Virus record (IMG/VR): IMGVR_UViG_3300032213_000051
Span: 1-43,206 of that record
Length of the DNA: 43,206 nt
DNA from: a virus
Reading direction: 5' to 3' (one strand)
Below the pieces are notes generated by a model, which had not been told where the DNA came from, did not search any database, and saw nothing but the letters and a program-made list of their open reading frames with translations. Shown piece by piece: positions 1 through 7,173 of this stretch (the first letter of the stretch is position 1; each line of letters starts with the position of its first letter). The position numbers were made by a program, and so were the translations under genes.

Positions 1-67
1 TACCACTACGGTAACTGTAAACGGCGGCCACTCGTATCTCAACCCGACTGGTCAAGCCAGCGTATAA
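1..67 (+). CDS. C-terminal end of an unidentified structural-region protein (partial)
   Basis: An open frame enters from the left edge (codons from base 2) and stops at TAA 65-67, giving 21 residues that end HSYLNPTGQASV. It sits 11 bp before the major capsid gene, where phages usually carry a scaffold, decoration or head gene, but the fragment is too short to identify. The Shine-Dalgarno sequence of the capsid gene (AAGGAG, 66-71) overlaps its stop codon. That the frame is real is inferred from this tight spacing. Confidence 0.5.
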   Translation, partial: TTTVTVNGGHSYLNPTGQASV

Positions 68-78
68 GGAGCACATAA

Positions 79-987
79 ATGGCTATTTCACGCGCACAAC
101 TACTGAAAGAGCTGCTCCCCGGCTTGAACGCATTGTTCGGTCTGGAGTACGCTCGTTACGGCGAAGAGCACAAGGAAATCTACGAAACCGAGACTTCCGA
201 GCGTTCGTTTGAAGAAGAAACCAAACTGTCTGGCTTTTCTGCCGCACCGGTTAAGAACGAAGGTTCTGCAATCGCGTACGACAACGCACAAGAAGCATGG
301 ACTGCTCGATACAACCACGAAACCATTGCTCTGGGTTTCTCGCTGACCGAAGAGGCCATCGAAGATAACCTGTATGACAGCCTGTCGGCTCGTTATACCA
401 AGGCTCTGGCTCGTGCTATGGCTTACACCAAGCAGGTTAAGTCGGCTAACGTACTGAACAACGGCTTCTCGTCGTCCTATCCGGGCGGTGATGGTCAGGC
501 TCTGTTTTCGTCTACCCACCCGCTAGTTTCCGGTGGCACCAATTCGAACATCCCAGCTACTGCTGCTGACTTGAACGAAACTTCGCTGGAAAACGCTGTG
601 ATTCAAATCGCTGCGTGGACTGACGAACGTGGTCTGCTGATCGCTGCTAAGCCGAAGAAGCTGATTGTTCCTCCTGCTCTCCAGTTCGTTGCTACTCGTC
701 TGTTGGAAACCGAACTCCGCGTCGGCACTAACGACAACGACATCAACGCCCTGAAGAACAACGGTTCGATCCCAGAAGGCTATACGATCAACCACTTCCT
801 GACCGACACAAACGCATGGTTCCTGACCACTGACGTTCCAAACGGCATGAAGCACTTTGTTCGTAGCCCGCTGGCTAACTCAATGGACGGAGACTTCGAT
901 ACGGGCAACGTCCGTTACAAGGCTCGTGAGCGTTACTCGTTCGGCTGGTCTGACCCGCTGGGCATGTACGGCTCGCAAGGCGCGTAA
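79..987 (+). CDS. Major capsid protein, Mu gpT-like
   Basis: This 302-residue protein resembles the Mu gpT-like major head subunit family, which assembles the icosahedral shell. It has the acidic N-terminal helical region, a central stretch with LFSSTHPLVSGG (about residues 140-155) and a C-terminal end (RYSFGWSDPLGMYGS) typical of these capsid proteins. Length is normal for the family. The ATG at 79 has AAGGAG seven bases upstream. A strong hairpin terminator follows directly, as expected for the most abundant virion protein. Codon use is regular and favours C-ending codons, consistent with high expression. The family call is from recognition; the capsid role is also supported by its position at the head of the structural genes. 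Confidence 0.85.
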   Translation: MAISRAQLLKELLPGLNALFGLEYARYGEEHKEIYETETSERSFEEETKLSGFSAAPVKNEGSAIAYDNAQEAWTARYNHETIALGFSLTEEAIEDNLYDSLSARYTKALARAMAYTKQVKSANVLNNGFSSSYPGGDGQALFSSTHPLVSGGTNSNIPATAADLNETSLENAVIQIAAWTDERGLLIAAKPKKLIVPPALQFVATRLLETELRVGTNDNDINALKNNGSIPEGYTINHFLTDTNAWFLTTDVPNGMKHFVRSPLANSMDGDFDTGNVRYKARERYSFGWSDPLGMYGSQGA

Positions 988-990
988 TAG

Positions 991-1018
991 AAAGGGGGGC
1001 TTTACGGCCCCCCTTTTT
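991..1018 (+). terminator. Rho-independent terminator after the capsid gene
   Basis: A perfect 10-bp inverted repeat (AAAGGGGGGC at 991-1000, GCCCCCCTTT at 1007-1016) with a six-base loop runs into a T-rich end at 1014-1018. It begins three bases after the capsid stop codon. It should end or thin transcription leaving the capsid gene. The next 105 bases (1019-1123) carry no gene; they hold two short inverted repeats (TAAATCC/GGATTTA at 1035-1049 and CAGGC/GCCTG at 1064-1078) and no clear promoter. Confidence 0.85.
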
Positions 1019-1123
1019 AGGTATATAAAGGCAGTAAATCCGGGATTTATCCGGTACGTCAAACAGGCTCCCGGCCTGACTTCATGCAGATTGACGTGCC
1101 TAACCGCATGAGGGAAAATTCAA

Positions 1124-1606
1124 ATGGCACTTTCTACCACCCAAAGTATTTGGCGTTCGGGCGGCGGCGACACGACTCGCACCGCATATTGTGGCTCTGG
1201 CCTGATGGCTGCCACTTTCTACATTGCTGACGTAGCTGCGGCAAGTGCTACTAACGTCAAAGTCTCTTCTGTTTCCGGCGCTCCCGCGTTAATCCTACCC
1301 GCTGGCGCTCGCATTATGTCGATCACCTTTACTGGCGACGCTGCGACTGGCGAGACTGACGTAGGTTTTACGCTCTACAACACCGGCACTAGCACCCCAG
1401 CGGGCTTGCTAGATAACGCGAGCAACGTAGTTGGCACAATTACTCCCGGTGGAACTGGTTCTGGCACCAGCTTGGGTCTCGTCATGTCGGCTACTGAGTT
1501 GGTCTATATTACCGCCCGTGCAGGTGGTAGCGCAGGTACCGGCAACATGTCTGGCGTTATCCAATACTTCGTAGCCGATCCGCTGGTTGGTCAGCAGAAC
1601 GTCTAA
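1124..1606 (+). CDS. Putative virion structural protein (beta-rich, Ala/Gly/Thr)
   Basis: A 160-residue protein with small residues and alternating hydrophobic segments, suggesting an all-beta virion protein. There is no signal peptide or catalytic motif. It follows the capsid gene and its terminator and has its own leader with GAGGGAAAATTCAA before the ATG. Position suggests a head decoration or minor structural protein, but I recognise no named family. The role is inferred from composition and context only. Confidence 0.7.
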   Translation: MALSTTQSIWRSGGGDTTRTAYCGSGLMAATFYIADVAAASATNVKVSSVSGAPALILPAGARIMSITFTGDAATGETDVGFTLYNTGTSTPAGLLDNASNVVGTITPGGTGSGTSLGLVMSATELVYITARAGGSAGTGNMSGVIQYFVADPLVGQQNV

Positions 1607-1619
1607 TTAGGGGGCCGTT

Positions 1620-2405
1620 ATGGCGAATATCGGAACTTGGCGTTCTATAACCCAAGTAGGTACGTACGAGCCGTTTGATTTGCAGGCTTCTCGCGGGCAG
1701 ATTACAGGGCACACCGGCCTAGAGATTTTTGGGTTTACCACAGCTATCGGTAGCTCTGCTCAAGGCCCAATGTGGGAAGGCCAAACCCTTTCTGGCGGTT
1801 TGTATACGCCACCGGCTGCTGCCGCCCCACTGGTGCTGGTTAGCGACTCGGCGACTGACAATACAACCCGCTCGGTTGTGATTGAAGGTTTGGGTGCTGG
1901 TTTTGTGCCGCTTACCGAAACTATCGCATTGAATGGCACAACGAACGTCACCACGACTAATTCGTTCCTGCGGATTAACCAGATGTCTATGTTGAACAGC
2001 ACCAACACGGGCAACATCACGGCATCCATTAGTTCTACCGTGTACGCCAAAATCAATGCGGGTATTGGTCAGACGCAGATGTCGATTTACACCGTACCTG
2101 CTGGGTACACATTCTACCTGTCGTATGTTCAGTACGATGCAAGCATTGGTTTTACTTCAAGCAATTACATGACTGCTTTGGAGTACAACAAAATTAACAG
2201 CGGTACCAACAATGGCCGAATTACGCTATTGAATCAAACAACCTTTGTGCAAAAGCAAGAAATTCCGTTTACGGTGCCAATACCGCACATTGAAAAGACC
2301 GACATTCAGTTCTGCGTGAAAGCCAACACTGGCAGTCCGTTTACGGTCAGTATGTACGCAGGTGGTTACTTAATCCAAAACTATATCCAAGGTTCAAATG
2401 GCTAA
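1620..2405 (+). CDS. Putative virion structural protein
   Basis: A 261-residue protein rich in Thr, Asn, Ser and Gly with predicted beta content and no catalytic motif. It reads like a head-fibre, decoration or minor tail protein. The ATG at 1620 follows GGGG at 1611-1614, and its end overlaps the next gene by eight bases, which suggests coupled translation. It lies in the same tight group as the preceding structural gene. No named family was recognised. Confidence 0.7.
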   Translation: MANIGTWRSITQVGTYEPFDLQASRGQITGHTGLEIFGFTTAIGSSAQGPMWEGQTLSGGLYTPPAAAAPLVLVSDSATDNTTRSVVIEGLGAGFVPLTETIALNGTTNVTTTNSFLRINQMSMLNSTNTGNITASISSTVYAKINAGIGQTQMSIYTVPAGYTFYLSYVQYDASIGFTSSNYMTALEYNKINSGTNNGRITLLNQTTFVQKQEIPFTVPIPHIEKTDIQFCVKANTGSPFTVSMYAGGYLIQNYIQGSNG

Positions 2406-2643
2406 GTCTCCGGCATGGCAGAGGAAAGAGGGAAAGAATCCCAAAGGTGGCTTGAACGCCAAGGGAAGAGCCTCTGCGAAAGCGCAAGGCATGAACTTGA
2501 AAGCTCCCCAGCCGGAAGGCGGAAAGCGCAAGGACTCTTTCTGCGCCCGTATGTCAGGGATGAAAAAGAAGCTGACTTCTTCGAAGACGGCAAATGACCC
2601 GAACAGCCGGATTAACAAAAGTTTAAGGGCGTGGAAATGTTGA
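2398..2643 (+). CDS. DUF6321-like small basic protein
   Basis: An 81-residue Lys/Arg-rich protein. The opening (MAKSPAWQRKEGKNPKGGLN), the central APQPEGGKRKDSFCARM and the end INKSLRAWKC match my memory of the DUF6321 family, found in phages and environmental sequences; its function is unknown. The strong positive charge would suit a DNA- or RNA-binding virion or early protein. It overlaps the preceding gene by eight bases, and its stop codon overlaps the start region of the HNH gene. The family name is from memory and unchecked. Confidence 0.75.
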   Translation: MAKSPAWQRKEGKNPKGGLNAKGRASAKAQGMNLKAPQPEGGKRKDSFCARMSGMKKKLTSSKTANDPNSRINKSLRAWKC

Positions 2644-2648
2644 GTGTT
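2632..2648 (+). repeat. Left copy of an imperfect repeat flanking the HNH gene
   Basis: TGGAAATGTTGAGTGTT here resembles TGGAAGTGTTAAGCATG at 3066-3082; 11 of the first 13 bases are identical. The two copies bracket the endonuclease VII-like gene, and both encode a C-terminal Trp-Lys-Cys followed by a stop. This is what a duplicated insertion boundary could look like, but chance or convergence is possible at this length. Confidence 0.4.
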
Positions 2649-3077
2649 AAACGAGACTGGGGCAGGGTACCAAAAGCTCCAGATGCGGATGGAAATTACC
2701 GGTGTAGTAAGTGCCGGGAATGGAAGCCGCCAGCAGCGTTTAACAAGTCCAAAGCGCAAAAATCTGGTTTAAGCTACGCCTGTCGAGTGTGCATGCGTGT
2801 AGATGTACGTAAATACAACCTGCCTACAAAATATGGAATAACTGCGGCGCAATTTGCTGAAAAACTTCTAGCACAAGGTGGAAAATGTGCTTGTTGTGGA
2901 ATCCAATTTCAAATTGATGGGTATAAAGCAGATCGTCCTTGTGTAGACCATAACCACAATACTGGCGAAGTACGTGATTTACTCTGTGGGAAGTGTAATT
3001 TAGCGGCCGGAAACGTAAATGATAGTTCCGAACGGGCTAAACAATTGCTTGCTTATTTGGAAAAATGGAAGTGTTAA
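2637..3077 (+). CDS. Endonuclease VII-type HNH endonuclease
   Basis: This 146-residue protein fits the recombination endonuclease VII (His-Me finger) family, which cuts DNA and often occurs as free-standing homing genes in phages. Counting from the ATG at 2637, an N-terminal zinc-binding pair of CxxC motifs (C23/C26 and C49/C52) precedes the nuclease domain with CACC at 84-87, the catalytic VDHNHNTG at about 103-110 and a second CGKC at 117-120. The ATG overlaps the preceding stop (ATGTTGA); a GTG at 2631 is an alternative start. It interrupts a run of structural genes and its base composition is more A/T-rich than its neighbours (for example TGTGCTTGTTGTGGA), which suggests recent arrival. 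Confidence 0.85.
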   Translation: MLSVKRDWGRVPKAPDADGNYRCSKCREWKPPAAFNKSKAQKSGLSYACRVCMRVDVRKYNLPTKYGITAAQFAEKLLAQGGKCACCGIQFQIDGYKADRPCVDHNHNTGEVRDLLCGKCNLAAGNVNDSSERAKQLLAYLEKWKC

Positions 3078-3082
3078 GCATG
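3066..3082 (+). repeat. Right copy of an imperfect repeat flanking the HNH gene
   Basis: This is the partner of the copy at 2632-2648. It spans the end of the HNH gene and the start of the next gene. Confidence 0.4.
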
Positions 3083-3319
3083 GAAATGAACTACGTTTGG
3101 ACTGGGGGCTTGACGCTATTTACCGGTCTTTTTGCTTATATAGCGCACGAGAAGTTTACTGAGCTTGCGCGGATTACGATCTTGTTGAACAAGACTCGTG
3201 AGGAGATCGCTCGTGATACCGTCACTAAAGCTGAAGTTGAACGGATTACTGACCACATTGATCAACGCTTTAACCGACTTGAGGCGAAGATTGATCAACT
3301 CATTGGGCAGAAAGGATAA
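3080..3319 (+). CDS. Small membrane-anchored coiled-coil protein
   Basis: A 79-residue protein with one N-terminal membrane segment (about residues 4-21, VWTGGLTLFTGLFAYIAH) and a charged helical remainder. The end (HIDQRFNRLEAKIDQLIGQK) has heptad spacing typical of a coiled coil. I chose the ATG at 3080, two bases after the HNH stop; an upstream ATG at 3065 would add five residues. Such proteins sit near phage head and ejection genes and could act in membrane penetration or as a holin-like factor. Its function is not known. Confidence 0.7.
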   Translation: MEMNYVWTGGLTLFTGLFAYIAHEKFTELARITILLNKTREEIARDTVTKAEVERITDHIDQRFNRLEAKIDQLIGQKG

Positions 3320-3322
3320 GCA

Positions 3323-4162
3323 ATGAAAAAGAAAGTCAGAAAGTTTGCCAGCGGTGGCGACATTATTACCGGTCTTGGCGCAGTTTTGATTGGTAAAGCT
3401 CTGTACGATAAGTATAAGGGTAAAGATCAAGACGAGGGTAAGGCTAAGCTCAAGTACGAAGAAGAGAAAGCTGAGCCTGAAAAAAAGAAAGATGATTCAA
3501 AAGGCTTTACTCAGGAAGCTAGGGATAAGTATCTGGAAGAACGCGGCGCTAAGCCCCTGCAAGAAACCGGCACCCGTGCGAATCCTTATTATACAGAGGA
3601 CGAGCCAGCACCCAAGAAATCAGTAGTAACAACTACGCCTAAGAAAGCAGCGCCAGCAGCTAAGAAAGTCACGCCAGCGGCACCAGCGGCTAAGAAAGCT
3701 GAGCCAGCGGCTAAGGGCGAAGCGCCAAAGTCCGTAGTGTTTAAGCCCACAGAAGATAGCAAGAAGGCTGAGTCGCCAGTAAGCAAGAAGGCTGAGTCGC
3801 CAGTAAAGCTGGGCTCCCCCGGCAATTACAAGTTTGACTCCAAACCTGATCTTAGTACGCCAAAAGGCTTTGATCTAAAAGGCACTAATAAGACTGTGTA
3901 CGGCACTGACACGACTAGCGTGTTCCAGAATAAAGCCGCGCGGGAACGTGCTGAGGCTGAAGAGAAAGCCAAGAAGAAAGCAAAAGAGCAAGCAAATATC
4001 CGCAGCGGAGAATCTGAGCGCATGATGCGTGAGTCATTGGGTTCGGGGTTTAAGCGTGGCGGGGCGGTCAAGAAGTACGCATCCGGCGGCTCGGTAAGTT
4101 CAGCGTCCAAGCGTGCTGATGGCATCGCTCAGCGCGGTAAGACTAAAGGGAGAATTTGCTAA
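3323..4162 (+). CDS. Lys/Ala/Pro-rich protein with C-terminal RADGIAQRGKT tag
   Basis: A 279-residue, highly charged, low-complexity protein. Residues 10-32 are glycine-rich and mildly hydrophobic (GGDIITGLGAVLIGK). The middle is a disordered Lys/Ala/Pro region with a near-perfect tandem copy of KKAESPV at about 148-162. The last 36 residues carry the tag GGAVKKYASGG...RADGIAQRGKT that recurs in the next three genes. Composition resembles histone-tail-like, nucleic-acid-binding sequence. It starts three bases after the previous stop and ends in TAATG with the next gene. No named family is known to me; an internal virion protein is an inference. Confidence 0.7.
   Translation: MKKKVRKFASGGDIITGLGAVLIGKALYDKYKGKDQDEGKAKLKYEEEKAEPEKKKDDSKGFTQEARDKYLEERGAKPLQETGTRANPYYTEDEPAPKKSVVTTTPKKAAPAAKKVTPAAPAAKKAEPAAKGEAPKSVVFKPTEDSKKAESPVSKKAESPVKLGSPGNYKFDSKPDLSTPKGFDLKGTNKTVYGTDTTSVFQNKAARERAEAEEKAKKKAKEQANIRSGESERMMRESLGSGFKRGGAVKKYASGGSVSSASKRADGIAQRGKTKGRIC
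4121..4144 (+). repeat. Copy 1 of the tag-coding DNA repeat
   Basis: This 24-base stretch encodes GIAQRGKT. It is identical to 4450-4473 and matches 4788-4811 at 20 of 24 bases. The three copies end three consecutive genes, which points to duplication at the DNA level. Confidence 0.8.
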
Positions 4163-4491
4163 TGGCTGACAAGAAAACAGAGGGTAAAGGGCAGGGGCTA
4201 CCGCGAGGTAAAGCTACTTTTAGAGCCGGTCAGACGATGATTGAAGATGGGGATGAGGACGACATAACAGTTGTGCGCGACCCCAATGATAAGCGCCTAA
4301 ACCATTTGTATCGCCCACCCATAGGTGGAAAACGTGGCAGTCCTTTCAAAACCCGTGACGAAGCGGCAGAATACGCTTCTGAACTGCAACGTGAAACTCG
4401 CGGCATGAAAAAAGGCGGTGCAGTAAAGTCAGCATCAGCCCGTGCAGACGGCATCGCTCAGCGCGGTAAGACTCGTGGAAAGGTGTGCTGA
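4162..4491 (+). CDS. Small basic protein with C-terminal RADGIAQRGKT tag
   Basis: A 109-residue protein read from the ATG at 4162, which shares its A with the stop of the previous gene (TAATG); a TTG two codons upstream is less likely. The N-terminal half is acidic and basic in patches (MIEDGDEDDITVVRDPND) and holds RPPIGGKRGSPFKTRDEAAEYA at about 50-71, which looks folded. The last 28 residues carry the shared tag (KKGGAVKSASARADGIAQRG). The body is unrelated to its neighbours, so the tag seems to be a module joined to different bodies. Function unknown. Confidence 0.7.
   Translation: MADKKTEGKGQGLPRGKATFRAGQTMIEDGDEDDITVVRDPNDKRLNHLYRPPIGGKRGSPFKTRDEAAEYASELQRETRGMKKGGAVKSASARADGIAQRGKTRGKVC
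4450..4473 (+). repeat. Copy 2 of the tag-coding DNA repeat
   Basis: Identical over 24 bases to 4121-4144 and also at the 3' end of a gene. Confidence 0.8.
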
Positions 4492-4829
4492 TGGCTATGG
4501 AAAACGAAATTGAAAACGCTCGTAGAGATGCGCTCGTAAAGAAAGAATACGAGGAGTACGAGAAACAGTTAAAAAAAGAGCGCGAGGAGAATGAAGCCCC
4601 GCGCAAAACTGTTCGTGAAGCATTACTTGGGCTTGGCGCAAAACTAATGCCTTCAAAGCCGCCTGTAAAAGAAAAAGAAAAGAGTGCTGCGGAATCGATT
4701 GGCGAAGCAGCGCGTAAAAGTTTGCCACCTAAAGGAAGCGGCATGAAGTCTGGTGGCTCAGTTAAATCAGCGTCGGCTCGTGCTGACGGCTGTGCTCAGC
4801 GCGGCAAGACTCGCGGGAAGATCGTCTAA
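4491..4829 (+). CDS. Coiled-coil basic protein with C-terminal RADGCAQRGKT tag
   Basis: A 112-residue protein starting at the ATG at 4491 (TGATG with the previous stop). The first 45 residues are a strongly charged helix, probably a coiled coil (KKEYEEYEKQLKKEREENEA). A Pro/Lys-rich linker follows, then the shared tag (KSGGSVKSASARADGCAQRG), with Cys in place of Ile and ending KIV rather than in Cys. The gene ends TAATG into the next one. No family is recognised; an internal or DNA-associated virion role is inferred from the tag and location. Confidence 0.7.
   Translation: MAMENEIENARRDALVKKEYEEYEKQLKKEREENEAPRKTVREALLGLGAKLMPSKPPVKEKEKSAAESIGEAARKSLPPKGSGMKSGGSVKSASARADGCAQRGKTRGKIV
4788..4811 (+). 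repeat. Copy 3 of the tag-coding DNA repeat
   Basis: Matches copies 1 and 2 at 20 of 24 bases and ends the third consecutive gene. Confidence 0.75.
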
Positions 4830-5476
4830 TGCCAAGCGTATCAGCTAAACAACACCGTCTCATGGCTGCGGTGGCAACTAATCCAGCCGTGGCTAAGAAG
4901 ACTAAGATTCCACAGTCTGTGGGAAAAGAGTTTATGGAAGCCGATAAAGGCAAGAAGTTTAAAGGAGGCGGTGAGATGAAAGAATCAAAGGCGATGGTTA
5001 AGAAGGAGATCGGCTTCATGAAGAAGAAGGGTGCTCCTAAGTCAATGATCAAGCATGAGATGAAAGAAGCTGGCATGAAGAAGATGGCCTCGGGCGGTCT
5101 GGCTGCTGGTCACAAGTCGGCTGATGGTATTGCTATGAAAGGCAAGACCAAGGGCAAAGAAGTCAAGATGGCGATGGGTGGTGCTGCGATGGGCGCGGTT
5201 AGAAATGCAGCGGCTGCTAAGGCAGGCCCGATGTTGCAACAGGCCGCAGCACGTAGTGCAGCTTCACAAGCAGCGCCGAAACAGTTTATGTCTAACGCCC
5301 TTCGCGGCGGTTCCATGCAGGGGTTAGGAAGTGCCGCCGCAGGGAAAATGATGGGCAAAAAAGCTGGCGGTCTAGCCGCTGGTCACAAAGCAGCTGACGG
5401 TATTGCCAAGAAGGGCAAGACCCGTGCTATGCAGGTCAAGATGGCTGGCGGCGGTAAAACTAAGAAGTATTGCTAA
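4829..5476 (+). CDS. Basic protein with two internal ADGIA-GKT tags
   Basis: A 215-residue Lys/Ala/Met/Gly-rich protein. The N-terminal part (SAKQHRLMAAVATNP, then VGKEFMEADKGKKF at about 31-44) is a motif I recall from many environmental phage proteins without a known function. Two diverged tag copies follow, GGLAAGHKSADGIAMKGKT near residue 90 and GGLAAGHKAADGIAKKGKT near 182, separated by an Ala/Met-rich helical stretch. It ends with a basic GGGKTKKYC, so a terminal Cys recurs as in two sister genes. The start overlaps the previous stop (TAATG). It is likely a virion or DNA-associated protein, by inference only. Confidence 0.7.
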   Translation: MPSVSAKQHRLMAAVATNPAVAKKTKIPQSVGKEFMEADKGKKFKGGGEMKESKAMVKKEIGFMKKKGAPKSMIKHEMKEAGMKKMASGGLAAGHKSADGIAMKGKTKGKEVKMAMGGAAMGAVRNAAAAKAGPMLQQAAARSAASQAAPKQFMSNALRGGSMQGLGSAAAGKMMGKKAGGLAAGHKAADGIAKKGKTRAMQVKMAGGGKTKKYC

Positions 5477-5477
5477 C

Positions 5478-5753
5478 ATGATGGCCTCGCGTGGTATGGG
5501 TGCAATTAACCCTTCCAAGATGCCCGGCGGGAAAAAGAAAGCCCGTCGGGATACCACCGACTTTACGCAGTACAAAGAAGGTGGGAAGGTTAATGCTGCT
5601 GGCAACTACACAAAGCCCGGTCTGCGTAAGAAGATCGTGAGCCAAGTGAAAGCCGCAGCAACTCATGGCACAAAGGCAGGTCAGTGGTCAGCCCGTAAAG
5701 CGCAGCTCGTGGCTAAGAAGTACAAAGCCGCAGGTGGCGGGTACAAGGACTAG
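5478..5753 (+). CDS. DUF5872-like protein, N-terminal half type (GQWSARKAQ)
   Basis: A 91-residue basic protein from the ATG at 5478, one base after the preceding stop; longer upstream frames only shadow the previous gene. It opens MMASRGMGAINPSKMPGG, has KEGGKVNAAGNYTKPGL in the middle and ends GQWSARKAQLVAKKYKAAGG. From memory, the last motif belongs to DUF5872-like proteins known in algae, giant viruses and phages, where it is usually followed in the same chain by the domain encoded by the next gene. The next ATG comes one base after the stop, in another frame. Function unknown. Confidence 0.75.
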   Translation: MMASRGMGAINPSKMPGGKKKARRDTTDFTQYKEGGKVNAAGNYTKPGLRKKIVSQVKAAATHGTKAGQWSARKAQLVAKKYKAAGGGYKD

Positions 5754-5754
5754 T

Positions 5755-5988
5755 ATGAAAGCCCCTCAACAGTCGCTTAAAAACTGGGGAGACCAGAAAT
5801 GGCGCACAAAGAGTGGCAAGCCATCCTCGAAGACTGGCGAAAGGTACCTGCCAGAAAAGGCAATCAAGGCGCTAAGCCCGGCGGAGTACGCAGCAACGAC
5901 CAAGGCAAAGCGGGCAGGGAAGAAAGCAGGGAAGCAGTTCGTAGCGCAGCCCAAGGGCATCGCAAAGAAAACAGCGGGGTTTAGATAA
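5755..5988 (+). CDS. DUF5872-associated protein, C-terminal half type (GERYLPEKA)
   Basis: A 77-residue basic protein starting at the ATG at 5755, one base after the preceding stop. It contains SLKNWGDQKWRTKSGKPS, GERYLPEKAIKALSPAEYAA and GKQFVAQPKGIAKKTAGFR. I recall these as the second half of a single protein in algal and large eukaryotic viruses. Its frame is open upstream to 5665, overlapping the first half, so a frameshift could join the two. The pair looks like a split or frameshift-linked version of one protein. Function unknown. Confidence 0.75.
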   Translation: MKAPQQSLKNWGDQKWRTKSGKPSSKTGERYLPEKAIKALSPAEYAATTKAKRAGKKAGKQFVAQPKGIAKKTAGFR

Positions 5989-6728
5989 TGGCAGTTACAA
6001 CCTCAGTATCGACGTTTAACCCGACTCTCAATGAAATATTTGAAGAGGCGTTTGAGCGTTGCGGGCAAGAAATGCGCACGGGTTATGACTTCCGTACGGC
6101 ACGACGCAGCCTGAATTTCCTGCTGGGGGAGTGGGCTAACCGTGGCGTGAACTTATGGACGATTGAGCAAGGCTCGATTAACTTGGCGCAGGGGGTAACG
6201 ACCTATGATCTACCTAATGATACCGTTGATCTTCTGGAACATGTTATTCGCACTGATTCCGGACAAGGCCCTAATCAGACGGATTTGAACATCACCCGTA
6301 TTTCGGTCTCGACTTACTCGACCATTCCGAACAAGTTGGCGCAAGGTCGCCCGATTCAGGTATGGATTAATCGTCAGTCAGGGCAGACAACAGATTTGCT
6401 GGGGGCTACTCCAGCCTATCCACAGATCAATGTGTGGCCCGCTCCCGACCAAGGTACGACCCAACAGCCGTACTACGTGTTTTATTACTGGCGTTTGAAA
6501 CGAATTTTTGATGCTGGAAACGGTATAAACGTGCCTGATATTCCGTTTCGTTTCCAGAATTGCTTGGTGGCAGGTCTGGCTTATATGCTGTCAATTAAGC
6601 TGCCGAATGCTGACCCGGTTAGGTCACAGGCGTTGAAGGCTATGTATGACGAGGCTTGGGAGTTAGCGGCGGGTGAAGACCGTGAGAAGGCGGCTGATCG
6701 ACTTGTTCCACGTGAAATGTTCTTCTAA
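5988..6728 (+). CDS. Head-tail adaptor, P22 gp4-like
   Basis: A 246-residue protein that resembles P22 gp4-like tail accessory factors, which bind below the portal ring. The helical start (NEIFEEAFERCGQE, then DFRTARRSLNFLLGEWANRG) is typical, followed by a beta region (YDLPNDTVDLLEHVI, INVWPAPD) and a C-terminal helical part with GLAYMLSIKLP. It is longer than P22 gp4 itself. The start overlaps the previous stop (TAATG), as does the next gene. The family is assigned by eye; a second adaptor-like gene lies at 7595. Confidence 0.6.
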   Translation: MAVTTSVSTFNPTLNEIFEEAFERCGQEMRTGYDFRTARRSLNFLLGEWANRGVNLWTIEQGSINLAQGVTTYDLPNDTVDLLEHVIRTDSGQGPNQTDLNITRISVSTYSTIPNKLAQGRPIQVWINRQSGQTTDLLGATPAYPQINVWPAPDQGTTQQPYYVFYYWRLKRIFDAGNGINVPDIPFRFQNCLVAGLAYMLSIKLPNADPVRSQALKAMYDEAWELAAGEDREKAADRLVPREMFF

Positions 6729-7165
6729 TGGGTAATAGATTTTCTAGTGCGAAGAACTCGATTGCGGAATGTGACCGCTGCGGGTTTCGCTACAAGTTAA
6801 AAGAGCTGAAGAAGCTGACGATCAAGACCAAGCAGGTTACGATTAAGGTATGCCATACGTGTTGGGAACCGGATCAGCCACAGTTGCAGTTAGGTATGTA
6901 TCCGGTGCAAGACCCACAGGCAGTACGGGAGCCGCGCCCTGATAATAGTTACTACCAGTCAGGGTTTGGCGGGTTGCAGTTAGTAAATTCGCCACCAGCG
7001 CCTTCGGATTCTGAAGATGCTTTCGGTACAGTAGGTGGAGGTAGCAGGGTCATTCAATGGGGGTGGGCACCTATTGGCGGCGCAAGTGGTTTTGATTCTG
7101 CACTGACGCCGAACGACTTGATAGGGATAGGGCAAGTGGGCAGTTTAACGGTGGTAATTTCGTAG
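6728..7165 (+). CDS. Zinc-ribbon structural-region protein
   Basis: A 145-residue protein. The N-terminal 50 residues form a zinc ribbon: CDRCGFRYKLKEL (C15, C18) and VCHTCWEPDQPQLQLG (about C42, C45). The rest is Gly/Pro-rich, with VIQWGWAPIGG and a hydrophobic C-terminus. I have seen this CDRCGFRYKL motif in aquatic podovirus genomes between the adaptor genes, without a known function. It sits between the two adaptor genes in tight coupling, so a head-tail joining role is likely but unproven. Confidence 0.7.
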   Translation: MGNRFSSAKNSIAECDRCGFRYKLKELKKLTIKTKQVTIKVCHTCWEPDQPQLQLGMYPVQDPQAVREPRPDNSYYQSGFGGLQLVNSPPAPSDSEDAFGTVGGGSRVIQWGWAPIGGASGFDSALTPNDLIGIGQVGSLTVVIS

Positions 7166-7173
7166 GAGTAATT

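Noticed and set aside
857-1111. Frame running across the capsid end and terminator
   Set aside because: It overlaps the capsid gene in another frame and crosses the hairpin; its sequence does not look coding.
4121-4811. Three similar 24-base repeats as a CRISPR or iteron array
   Set aside because: Spacing is over 300 bases and each copy is coding at the end of a gene, so they are protein tags, not an array.
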